Shown here: positions 27,245 to 34,401 of the stretch, one piece after another | How the letters are laid out: every line of letters starts with the position of its first letter | Numbering within the stretch: position 1 is the stretch's first letter | NCBI GenBank assembly: GCA_004172935.1 | Contig: SDZD01000013.1 | Location: 62,001 to 126,000 of the forward strand | Length of the DNA: 64,000 bases | Reading direction: 5' to 3' | From: a bacterium | GTDB taxonomy: Bacteria; Armatimonadota; Abditibacteriia; Abditibacteriales; Abditibacteriaceae | Made by a program: the position numbers and the translations under genes | Notes under the pieces: generated by a model | Databases searched by the model: none | Seen by the model: only the letters and a program-made list of their open reading frames with translations | Told to the model about the DNA's origin: nothing

Positions 27245-28747
27245 TTAGCGAATCAATTTGATTTTGCCGGGTGTACCGGGACCGTAACCGGTGTAACTCA
27301 TGTCCCACATCGAAGTGTCCTGACGACCAGCCGAGTAAGTTACCGACCAGGTGCCCTCGGTGTAACTTGTCGGAACGGGGATGGTATCGGTAGCGAACAG
27401 ACCGTTTCCAGACAAGTTTCCAGTGAATGTAAAACCTGGCATCGAACTACAGGTATAGACCACTTTGTTCGCCGCACCGCTCGCAGCCTGAACGTCGGTG
27501 TCGAACTTACGGATGATGACTTCTTTGCCCGCCGCCGAGGTTGGAACTGTTCCCAATCGGATGGTTGCCGTTCCGTCAATGTTAAAGTTGATTGGCAGGT
27601 GCCCCACACCAGTGATTTTAGTACCGTTGGTAGCACTAAAGGCCGTACTACCAGTTCGTACTGGTCCAGCTCGCAGACCAAAACCGTTTTCACTGGCCCC
27701 AGCAGTTGTCGTTATATTCAAACGGAAGTTGCCGACTGCACCGTTGGAGAGTGTGGCCCCAGCGCCATCTTTCTTATAGGCTGCAGCATCGCGGTTAAGA
27801 GTGAAAACCGAGTTCCACTTCATATCGGTAGCCGATGTGTTACCATACGATTGTTCCGAGATATACACATCGTCGGTAGGGTCATCGGGAGTGCCACTGT
27901 CGTAATACAGGGTGTATTTAGTGGTTGTGGCGTTAGTCGAACTTCCAACAGTACCATTGGACTTCCAAAGCTCATCGATACGAACTCCGGCCGAAGGAGC
28001 AGCGACGCCGCCAGAGTTATAGCAATCGGGATCGAATATCTCGAACGCCGTGTTCCCCATGCCTTTTGGTACTGTAATCTGAAAGTCGAGACCATTAGGG
28101 TTATACAAAGGGTTATTCTTACCGTCGGACAGATACTTCACCGAATAAGGGTCGCCAGAGTTATAGTAGCCATCGGGACCAAATAACGCCAGGTTGATAG
28201 TCCCCGGATCGGCACCATAAACACCTGTTCCCGTGGCGTCCATATCTGCACTCACTGTGTAGGTAGCCACAGCCGATGCCGAAATTATGATGTTGTTTCG
28301 CCCATATAAGAACGTGAAAAACGTTTTACGTGGACGCTGTATGGAAACCCGCAGCCAACGGTCATTATCAGCGTTTGAAGTAGTTATAGGTTTAGACTGG
28401 TCTTCGCGCGCAGGGTAATAAACCAACACGGAGCAGTTATTGACACCGTTTTTATAACTACCGTTGGCAGGCAACCCAGCATAAGTCTGCGCCTGCGAAA
28501 GAGCCGAGTTATACCCCTTGAAGTTGGCTAACTGCCAGACCCCTGCTAATGCAGCAGCATCACAGGCTTGTTGCATTTCGGCCCTTTCTCGGTAAGCGAG
28601 GCCCAGGTCGATAACCAGAGCGGCGATACCAATAAGAACTGCCATGAAGAAAGCCGTATACACGAAAGCGATACCGCGTCGACGCCCACGTGCAGCCTGT
28701 TGCCAATAATTACGATTCTGTGATTGGGATGAAAAAGAAGGTATCAT
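27245..28747 (-). CDS. TadG-like pilus/secretion protein, module B
   Basis: 500 residues. N-terminus RGRRRGIAFVYTAFFMAVLIG then ALVIDLGLAYRERAEMQQACDAAALAGVWQL is TadG-like. The exported part repeats the module-C architecture with closely matching blocks: NLALFGPDGYYNSGDPYS, FDPDCYNSGG, ASENGFGLRAGPVRTGS, HLPINFNIDGTATIRLG, VIIRKFDTDV, and a C-terminus DTSMWDMSYTGYGPGTPG then KIKLIR. The gene starts three bases after the stop of its TadE-like partner. Sequence similarity makes modules B and C the most recent duplicates of the three. Confidence 0.75.
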   Translation of the reverse strand: MIPSFSSQSQNRNYWQQAARGRRRGIAFVYTAFFMAVLIGIAALVIDLGLAYRERAEMQQACDAAALAGVWQLANFKGYNSALSQAQTYAGLPANGSYKNGVNNCSVLVYYPAREDQSKPITTSNADNDRWLRVSIQRPRKTFFTFLYGRNNIIISASAVATYTVSADMDATGTGVYGADPGTINLALFGPDGYYNSGDPYSVKYLSDGKNNPLYNPNGLDFQITVPKGMGNTAFEIFDPDCYNSGGVAAPSAGVRIDELWKSNGTVGSSTNATTTKYTLYYDSGTPDDPTDDVYISEQSYGNTSATDMKWNSVFTLNRDAAAYKKDGAGATLSNGAVGNFRLNITTTAGASENGFGLRAGPVRTGSTAFSATNGTKITGVGHLPINFNIDGTATIRLGTVPTSAAGKEVIIRKFDTDVQAASGAANKVVYTCSSMPGFTFTGNLSGNGLFATDTIPVPTSYTEGTWSVTYSAGRQDTSMWDMSYTGYGPGTPGKIKLIR

Positions 28748-28750
28748 GGC

Positions 28751-29233
28751 TTATTCTAAAACGAACGTTGAGGTCGCGGTGTAGGTCTGGGCCATATTGC
28801 CTATGCCTGGAAAAGTCGCAAGAAAATACTTCTTCTTCATGTTGTAGGTGATGGTAACGCTGATGGGCTGGCCGGATGTACGTGGAGTCGTGGCACCATA
28901 GGCAGGGTTCACAGTGATGTTGTTACTGATGTCCGCCCAGGGAATCACGCCTTTGCCACTCACCATATCCTTCAGATAATTTTTCAGGCTCCCATCCGTA
29001 CTTTCCGACGAGTCGAAGACAGCTTCACCGGCATGAACGGCAGCGTAACGCCCACCTTCGCGAGCGTAGTGATCGAGTTGGTGCTGTGCCGAAAGAATGA
29101 CGCCATATTGCACAACCCCCATAGTAAGCGGGACAAGTACAAACGTGACGCACAATGCGGTTTCTATCATGACGGACGCATTGCGCCGTGCCGAACTAAC
29201 TCTGCGACGAGATGGGGAAGAAAGTCGAGACAT
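28751..29233 (-). CDS. TadE-like protein, module B
   Basis: 160 residues with leader SSARRNASVMIETALCVTFV, the membrane helix with Glu, and DHYAREGGRYAAVHAG, the TadE-type block. Its ending (YTATSTFVLE) is like that of the module-C partner (NTTSTFNIE). The ATG at 29233 is chosen over a TTG two codons upstream. The preceding 110 bases are AT-rich and probably carry a promoter. Confidence 0.78.
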   Translation of the reverse strand: MSRLSSPSRRRVSSARRNASVMIETALCVTFVLVPLTMGVVQYGVILSAQHQLDHYAREGGRYAAVHAGEAVFDSSESTDGSLKNYLKDMVSGKGVIPWADISNNITVNPAYGATTPRTSGQPISVTITYNMKKKYFLATFPGIGNMAQTYTATSTFVLE

Positions 29234-29351
29234 ATGCAAAAAACTAAATATGCCGCGATACTTGCTACAAATTGGCCTAAATTTAGGACTTTACTTACTT
29301 GCAACAAATCTTAAAATCAATTATGATTCAAAGATTACATTTTTACACAAT

Positions 29352-29382
29352 GAAAAAGGCACCCAATAATTTGGGTGCCTTT
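29352..29382 (-). terminator. Terminator of TadE/TadG module A
   Basis: On the minus strand AAAGGCACCCAA and TTGGGTGCCTTT form a stem around a short AT loop, followed by TTTT. It lies 10 bases beyond the stop of the module-A TadG-like gene, so each pair is a separate transcription unit. Confidence 0.88.
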
Positions 29383-29391
29383 GCCAATTCG

Positions 29392-30873
29392 CTATTCGAC
29401 TAAGCGGACTTCTCCATCCTCGCCAGCCCCCGTCAGTGACCAACTGGAGGTATCTCCGGCTCCGGCCACATACTCGGCGTACAGGTTGCCCCCCTTCCAT
29501 GTGTCGGGGAAGTGAATGGTGTCCGTGGACCATATACCGTCTCCCGGTTGAGGAATGACGCCGGGCGCGATTCCAGCGATGGCAGGGTCGGTCGTGTAGG
29601 TAATGGTCTTCGATCCGACATCAACGTCGAACTTGCTCACTTGTACATCGTGCCCCGCCTGATTGGCATTGATATAACCCAAACGGAATTTCACAGTTCC
29701 ACTTTTGGTGAAGTTCATCTGCAAGTCACCTGTGGCCGTAATCGGCGTGAGGATATTATCGGGCGCAGTCCCACCTTTGTCGCCGAATTGATTGTTCCAA
29801 TCGGTTTCATTCAAATTAAGCCCCTTAGTGGGGCCAGCCCGCAACAAGAAGCCGTTTTCGCTCGCGCCGTCGATGGCCTTCACCCGAATCTGATATTGCC
29901 CCGTCCCGTAGGTATCCAGGTTCACATCGAAACCTGGTGGCTCGACCCATTTTTCATTAGTGCTGGGGTTATCGTCGTAAGTGGCCTCGGTAATTTTCTT
30001 ACCATCTTTCCACAACTCATATACCGTCGTAGTGGTATTTTTGTTGTGCTTCTGGGGCTTTTTGTTGTTGTATTTGTTGGCGGGGTTAGGAGTACGGTAC
30101 TCGTCAAATTTGTCTGTGCCGTTAGGAGAATAGGAATCAGGATCGAAAATCTGAATGTGAACGAACTTGTCGTTCTGCGACGAGGTATAGTTCGCAGGAA
30201 CAGTCAGATTGTAGTTATAGTACCCATCTGTCTTATCGTACAGAGGGTTCTCATCTCCGTTTTGCCTGAAACGAGTCGAGTAAGGGTCGCCGTAGTTATA
30301 GTAGGCATCAGGGCCAAAAACTGAAAGGTTCGATGGAGCCTTATTTGGGTCAGAAATACCAAAAGGCCCCCCCAAACTCATTGGCAAATGCACCAGTTTC
30401 TCGGCGCGAGCGGAGGCCGATACCGTGCGTGCAAAACGAACGGCACTGCTTTTCATACCAGCTGCCGCCAGTAAAGCCTCGGCGACGGGGGCAAAATAAA
30501 CTGGCTCGTCAGTCGCAACTTTCACGTAAACGCTATTATTGTAAGTTCCGCCCGCCTGAGTGCCATAAGAGGGTGTCACAGTGACGCGATAAACACGCTT
30601 TTTGGAGGTCGGATCGAAACCGTTGAGCGCCGCATAGCGTTCAGCCGTTGAAATAACAGTCGCACTCGTGGTGCTACTCCCCGATACCATAGCACCCGCC
30701 AGAGCGGCAGCATCAGCAGCACGCTGCGCCTGGGCGCGACGCGCCTGAAGCTGTCCCAAATCAATAACCAACCCGCAAACACCGAAAATAATTGGCATCG
30801 TTGCGACAAAAAGCCACATTGAGATGCCGCGACGGCGTCCACGATTTTTGCGAGGCAATACAAAACGAGACAT
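29392..30873 (-). CDS. TadG-like pilus/secretion protein, module A
   Basis: 493 residues, the most diverged of the three TadG-like proteins. N-terminus RGRRRGISMWLFVATMPIIFG then LVIDLGQLQARRAQAQRAADAAALAGAM is the Tad/DUF2134 signature. The exported part keeps the blocks NLSVFGPDAYYNYGDPYSTR, FDPDSYSPNG, ASENGFLLRAGPTKG, DLQMNFTKSGTVKFRLG, VQVSKFDVDVGS and GAGDTSSWSLTGAGEDGEV, so it belongs to the same unnamed ectodomain family as modules B and C. Preceded by its TadE-like partner, five bases away. Confidence 0.75.
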   Translation of the reverse strand: MSRFVLPRKNRGRRRGISMWLFVATMPIIFGVCGLVIDLGQLQARRAQAQRAADAAALAGAMVSGSSTTSATVISTAERYAALNGFDPTSKKRVYRVTVTPSYGTQAGGTYNNSVYVKVATDEPVYFAPVAEALLAAAGMKSSAVRFARTVSASARAEKLVHLPMSLGGPFGISDPNKAPSNLSVFGPDAYYNYGDPYSTRFRQNGDENPLYDKTDGYYNYNLTVPANYTSSQNDKFVHIQIFDPDSYSPNGTDKFDEYRTPNPANKYNNKKPQKHNKNTTTTVYELWKDGKKITEATYDDNPSTNEKWVEPPGFDVNLDTYGTGQYQIRVKAIDGASENGFLLRAGPTKGLNLNETDWNNQFGDKGGTAPDNILTPITATGDLQMNFTKSGTVKFRLGYINANQAGHDVQVSKFDVDVGSKTITYTTDPAIAGIAPGVIPQPGDGIWSTDTIHFPDTWKGGNLYAEYVAGAGDTSSWSLTGAGEDGEVRLVE

Positions 30874-30878
30874 GTAAA

Positions 30879-31361
30879 TTACTCGACCATCATGGTCGTT
30901 GTCGTGGTGTAGTTCTTGTTGAGCAAACCGCCCATTGGAAGGAAAAGTTTGTCTCGCATGTCATAAGCGATGGTTATCTTGACTTCTGTGCCTTTGCTAC
31001 GCGAAGTGGCAGCGGTTGGGGTGATGGTCACCGTCATCTTGTTGGGGTCGATGTTGGGCGGCAACATGCCATCCGGTGCGGGCTTTTTGATGTGGTTTTC
31101 GATGCGCGTATTGTTATCTGAAACAGTTGCCGAATCGGAACGTTGTACCGAGGCATAGCGAGCGCCTTCGCGCGAAAGGTTCCACAACGAGTTCGTTGTG
31201 CTGAGGTAAATGCCAAACTGAAGCATTCCTGTCAAAAGCATGAGGAACATCGCAGCGACGAGCGCAAATTCCAACAAAGCCGCACCGCGACGCCGCGAGT
31301 GCGAGGCGCGCTTCAATGGCGAGGTACGAAATCGCCGTGAAGAGATGGAAGTTTGATTCAT
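30879..31361 (-). CDS. TadE-like protein, module A
   Basis: 160 residues with HSRRRGAALLEFALVAAMFL (the classic TadE RRGAALVEFAL motif), a membrane helix, and NLSREGARYASVQ. First gene of the three-module array on the minus strand and divergent from hemL, with 92 bases between start codons. Closest of the three to canonical TadE. Confidence 0.85.
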   Translation of the reverse strand: MNQTSISSRRFRTSPLKRASHSRRRGAALLEFALVAAMFLMLLTGMLQFGIYLSTTNSLWNLSREGARYASVQRSDSATVSDNNTRIENHIKKPAPDGMLPPNIDPNKMTVTITPTAATSRSKGTEVKITIAYDMRDKLFLPMGGLLNKNYTTTTTMMVE

Positions 31362-31453
31362 AATTCTCGATACGCTCTTTCACAGAAACAGCCTTTTGGC
31401 ATTCGTTCCCACTTTGTCACGACAAAGTGAAGCGTTAACTTTTATCTTTGGCT

Positions 31454-32737
31454 ATGTCAACACCTATTTCCACACTTCTATTTGAGGAAGCCCAAACACT
31501 TTTACCTGGCGGCGTCAACTCGCCAGTGCGCGCATTTAATTCGGTTGGAGGCACGCCGCGATTCATTTCGCACGGCGAAGGAGCCTACTTCTGGGATGAA
31601 GATGGCAACCGTTATCTCGACTACGTCGGCTCCTGGGGGCCACTCATTCACGGTCACGCCCCTCAGTTCGTTCACGACGCAGTGCGCGCCCAATTAGATA
31701 AAGGCACCAGTTACGGCGCCCCCACGCGCCTCGAAGTGGAAATGGCACGTGCCGTCATCGAAGCAGTCCCCTCCATCGAAATGGTTCGCATGGTCAATTC
31801 GGGCACCGAAGCCGTAATGGGCGCGCTACGCGCCGCACGCGGCTTCACCGGACGCCGCAAAACCATCAAATTCGCGGGCTGCTATCATGGCCATGCCGAT
31901 GCCCTGCTCATTCAGGCAGGGTCGGGCGCCCTGACGCTGGGCATCCCCGATTCGGCGGGAGTTACTCCTGCGCAAACACAGGACACCGTCTCGGCGAACT
32001 ACAACGACATCGAAGGCACGCGCGCCCTAATTCGCGAATTGGGACACGAACTCGCCTGTGTCGCAGTCGAGCCACTGCCGGCGAACATGGGCCTGGTCAA
32101 ACCCAAAGCCGGTTTTTTGGAGATGCTGCGCGAAGAAACCGAAAAATCGGGCGCACTGTTGCTTTTTGATGAAGTGATGACCGGATTTCGACTCGCCAAG
32201 GGCGGGTTTCAGGAAGTCATCGGCATCACGCCCGACATCACCACACTGGGCAAAATCATCGGCGGTGGCTTTCCGGTGGGCGCCTACGGCGGCAGACGCG
32301 ACATCATGAGTTGCGTTGCCCCCGCTGGCCCGGTCTATCAGGCAGGAACGCTGAGCGGAAACCCGATTGCCATGACAGCGGGCCTGAGCGCCATCAATGC
32401 TCTCAACGCCGATTCATACGCGCGCCTCGAAGAATTGGGCGTCCGCCTCGAAGAAGGCTTCGCCGCCATCCTCAGCGATCTGAAAATCGAAGCGCAGTTC
32501 CAACGCTGGGGTTCGATGTGGACTTTGTTCTTCAATCCCAATCCCGTCGAATCGTTCGCCGACGCCAAGCAAAGCGACACCAAACGCTTCGGCCAGTTCT
32601 TCCACGCCATGCTGGAACGCGGCGTCTACTTGCCTCCCGCACAGTTTGAAGCGGCGTTTCTGTCGTTGGCCCACAACGAGGCGGATGTTGATGCGACTCT
32701 GCAAGCAGCCCGTGAAAGCCTCCAATCCTTGGCCTAA
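31454..32737 (+). CDS. hemL: Glutamate-1-semialdehyde 2,1-aminomutase
   Basis: PLP enzyme that turns glutamate-1-semialdehyde into 5-aminolevulinate, the C5 route to haem. Family blocks from the start: LLPGGVNSPVRAFNSVGGTP, YLDYVGSWGPLIHGHAP, MVNSGTEAVMGALRAARG, FAGCYHGHADALLIQAGSG, LLFDEVMTGFR, and the PLP lysine in TTLGKIIGGGFPVGAYGG near residue 265. 427 residues is the normal length. The ATG at 31454 is used; a TTG two codons earlier is in frame. Monocistronic: a strong terminator follows. Confidence 0.97.
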   Translation: MSTPISTLLFEEAQTLLPGGVNSPVRAFNSVGGTPRFISHGEGAYFWDEDGNRYLDYVGSWGPLIHGHAPQFVHDAVRAQLDKGTSYGAPTRLEVEMARAVIEAVPSIEMVRMVNSGTEAVMGALRAARGFTGRRKTIKFAGCYHGHADALLIQAGSGALTLGIPDSAGVTPAQTQDTVSANYNDIEGTRALIRELGHELACVAVEPLPANMGLVKPKAGFLEMLREETEKSGALLLFDEVMTGFRLAKGGFQEVIGITPDITTLGKIIGGGFPVGAYGGRRDIMSCVAPAGPVYQAGTLSGNPIAMTAGLSAINALNADSYARLEELGVRLEEGFAAILSDLKIEAQFQRWGSMWTLFFNPNPVESFADAKQSDTKRFGQFFHAMLERGVYLPPAQFEAAFLSLAHNEADVDATLQAARESLQSLA

Positions 32738-32742
32738 AACCC

Positions 32743-32779
32743 AAAAAGGCAGCCACTTTCAGAAAGTGGCTGCCTTTTT
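32743..32779. terminator. Bidirectional terminator after hemL
   Basis: AAAAAGGCAGCCACTTT and AAAGTGGCTGCCTTTTT form a 17-bp stem with a three-base loop. It serves hemL and the convergent small secreted protein gene. Confidence 0.95.
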
Positions 32780-32795
32780 GGATGGCGACGCGGAT

Positions 32796-33335
32796 TTAAG
32801 CGTTGCGTGTGATGTAAACGCGGTTGCTGCGAATTGTGCCTCCATTGCGCACACCACTGACTTGCACATAATCGTTTGTACTCAAGCCACGGGGCAAACC
32901 GGAGGAAGGCAACACGGTGAAGCGATTGCCGCCGACGTTGATGCCGAAGCGACCACCCGACACATAGGTCACGCGACCATTCCATGTGCTGTTCTGGTTC
33001 ACATTACGGGTGTTGCGGTTATTGTAAGTGGAACGACGAGTAACCACGGTACGATTGCGCGTAACCACCACAGGGCGATTGCGAGTCACGACAACTGGGC
33101 GGCTCGGAGTCACAACGACAGTGCGGTTATGATTGACCACAGTGCGGTTACGGTTGACAACCACTGGGCGCTGAGAGGGCTGGGTTCGTGTGACCGTATG
33201 AGTACGGGTTGTAGTAGTGCGTCGTGTTTCGCGACGAGGCGCGGCCGAAGCGGAGGGGGCCAGAAAGCCCAGTCCGCAAACTCCAAGGATTCCAGCTACA
33301 AAAGCCAACTTCGTGGTAGGTGTTGTGATTTTCAT
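32796..33335 (-). CDS. Secreted protein with Arg/Val/Asn repeats and DUF5666-like end
   Basis: 179 residues. A signal peptide (KLAFVAGILGVCGLGFLAPSASA, cut before APRRE) leads to a basic low-complexity zone built of short units such as RPVVVTRNR and RTVVVTPSR, repeated about six times. The last 60 residues (WNGRVTYVSGGRFGINVGGN, DYVQVSGVRNGG) look like a small beta-barrel as in DUF5666-type proteins. The ATG at 33335 has an AGAGGAAA ribosome site; the longer frame is unlikely. Role unknown; the basic stretch could bind an acidic surface polymer. Confidence 0.65.
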   Translation of the reverse strand: MKITTPTTKLAFVAGILGVCGLGFLAPSASAAPRRETRRTTTTRTHTVTRTQPSQRPVVVNRNRTVVNHNRTVVVTPSRPVVVTRNRPVVVTRNRTVVTRRSTYNNRNTRNVNQNSTWNGRVTYVSGGRFGINVGGNRFTVLPSSGLPRGLSTNDYVQVSGVRNGGTIRSNRVYITRNA

Positions 33336-33554
33336 GATTGTTTCCTCTTTCTCTCCAATGCTACCGCTCGACTTTCGCAAGCCAATGGAAGCTTATACCC
33401 CCACTCTGACGCAACCCTTGTTCCGTTGTTTATGATTTTCTCAACTTCCCACATTAAGAATCTTCTCTAACTACAGGAGAGAAAAACGAGAAAATTTGAC
33501 TTACTCTGGCACGCAAATCTGTGAATAGCGCCGCGAACTCTCAATTACAAAAGG

Positions 33555-33583
33555 GTGAAGAGCTGGTAAAAACGTGCTATAAT
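33555..33583 (+). promoter_or_regulatory. Promoter of rpmI-rplT with extended -10
   Basis: GTGAAG (33555-33560) as a weak -35, 17 bases, then TATAAT (33578-33583) preceded by TGC, an extended -10. Transcription would start near 33590, where GCGCTT TTTT AAGCGC (33592-33607) gives a small hairpin at the 5' end of the leader. Confidence 0.6.
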
Positions 33584-33622
33584 ACCTCTTCGCGCTTTTT
33601 TAAGCGCACCCAAATTACGCTC

Positions 33623-33820
33623 ATGAGCAAGATGAAAACGCATAAAGCGACTGCAAAGCGCATCACCGTCACCGGTAGTGGCAAATTGAAGCGTCGCAAA
33701 GTCGGTCTGGCCCACTTGCAGACCAAGCGCGCATCCACAACCCAGATGCGTAACAACGACGCCGCACAAAGCGTCGCAAAGTCGAACACCAAAGCGATGC
33801 GCCGCCTTTTGGCCATCTAA
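33623..33820 (+). CDS. rpmI: Ribosomal protein bL35
   Basis: 65-residue large-subunit protein with the diagnostic N-terminus [20 protein letters not shown] and [17 protein letters not shown]. The longer frame to 33521 is not used because all bL35 proteins begin at this MxKMKTHK block. rplT follows 97 bases on; infC, usually the first gene of this operon, is 14 kb away. Confidence 0.96.
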   Translation: MSKMKTHKATAKRITVTGSGKLKRRKVGLAHLQTKRASTTQMRNNDAAQSVAKSNTKAMRRLLAI

Positions 33821-33917
33821 TTTCGCTTCGGCGGTTTTCCGCCAAGTGAAACAACCGCGACTGACCGAGTATTTCACCACCTGTCGGGCGCAAAGGAATA
33901 CACAAAGAAAAACAACT

Positions 33918-34271
33918 ATGGCAAGAGTGAAAAGAGGCGTATCCGCCCACAAAAGACACAAGAAAATCCGCGATTTGGCAAAAGGCTATTATGGCGCCAA
34001 ACATCGCTGGTTCCGCACGGCTAACGAAGCCGTCATGCACGCCGGACAGTACGCCTACCGCGACCGTCGCGTCTTCAAGCGCGAAATGCGTCGCCTGTGG
34101 ATTGTCCGCATCAACGCAGCTGCTCGTCAGAACGGCCTGTCCTACTCCGTTTTCATCAACGGCCTCCTCAAAGCGGGCATTACCCTTGACCGCAAGATGT
34201 TGAGCGAACTGGCAATCACCGACGCGAAAGCCTTCTCGACTCTCGTCGCAAGCGCCAAAGCCGCGCTCTAA
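33918..34271 (+). CDS. rplT: Ribosomal protein bL20
   Basis: 117-residue rRNA-binding protein that starts 50S assembly and in many bacteria represses its own operon. [61 protein letters not shown] and the C-terminal [18 protein letters not shown] are all canonical. A perfect terminator follows at 34285. Confidence 0.97.
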   Translation: MARVKRGVSAHKRHKKIRDLAKGYYGAKHRWFRTANEAVMHAGQYAYRDRRVFKREMRRLWIVRINAAARQNGLSYSVFINGLLKAGITLDRKMLSELAITDAKAFSTLVASAKAAL

Positions 34272-34284
34272 AAACGCAAACAAT

Positions 34285-34325
34285 AAAAAAAGCGCCGCTG
34301 AACTTAGGTTCAGCGGCGCTTTTTT
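34285..34325 (+). terminator. Rho-independent terminator of rpmI-rplT
   Basis: 13-bp stem AGCGCCGCTGAAC / GTTCAGCGGCGCT with loop TTAG, flanked by an A run and followed by TTTTT. Confidence 0.95.
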
Positions 34326-34357
34326 GCTACAAGATTGTACTTTCCAGTTGTGCCCAG

Positions 34358-34396
34358 GCAATGCACAGGAACTCGAATCGAGTCCCTGTGCATTGC
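34358..34396. terminator. Long near-perfect hairpin after the GH127-like gene
   Basis: GCAATGCACAGG and CCTGTGCATTGC enclose ACTCGA/TCGAGT, an almost uninterrupted 19-bp stem, six bases beyond the stop of the minus-strand glycosidase gene. No T tract, so termination is likely but not certain. Confidence 0.55.
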
Positions 34397-34401
34397 TTAA
34401 C

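Noticed and set aside
27224..30324. Long plus-strand frames (320 and 270 codons) opposite the TadG-like genes
   Set aside because: The minus-strand genes have clear TadG motifs and paired TadE genes; the plus-strand translations are Arg/Val-rich with no start signals.
32646..33470. 274-codon plus-strand frame over the end of hemL and the small secreted protein
   Set aside because: It crosses the strong hemL terminator and overlaps two supported genes; its His/Thr/Asn-rich repeats mirror the Val/Arg repeats of the true gene.
34358..34396. tRNA-like sequence with TCGAATCGA near rplT
   Set aside because: It is one long nearly perfect hairpin with no cloverleaf arms or acceptor stem; treated as a terminator-like hairpin.
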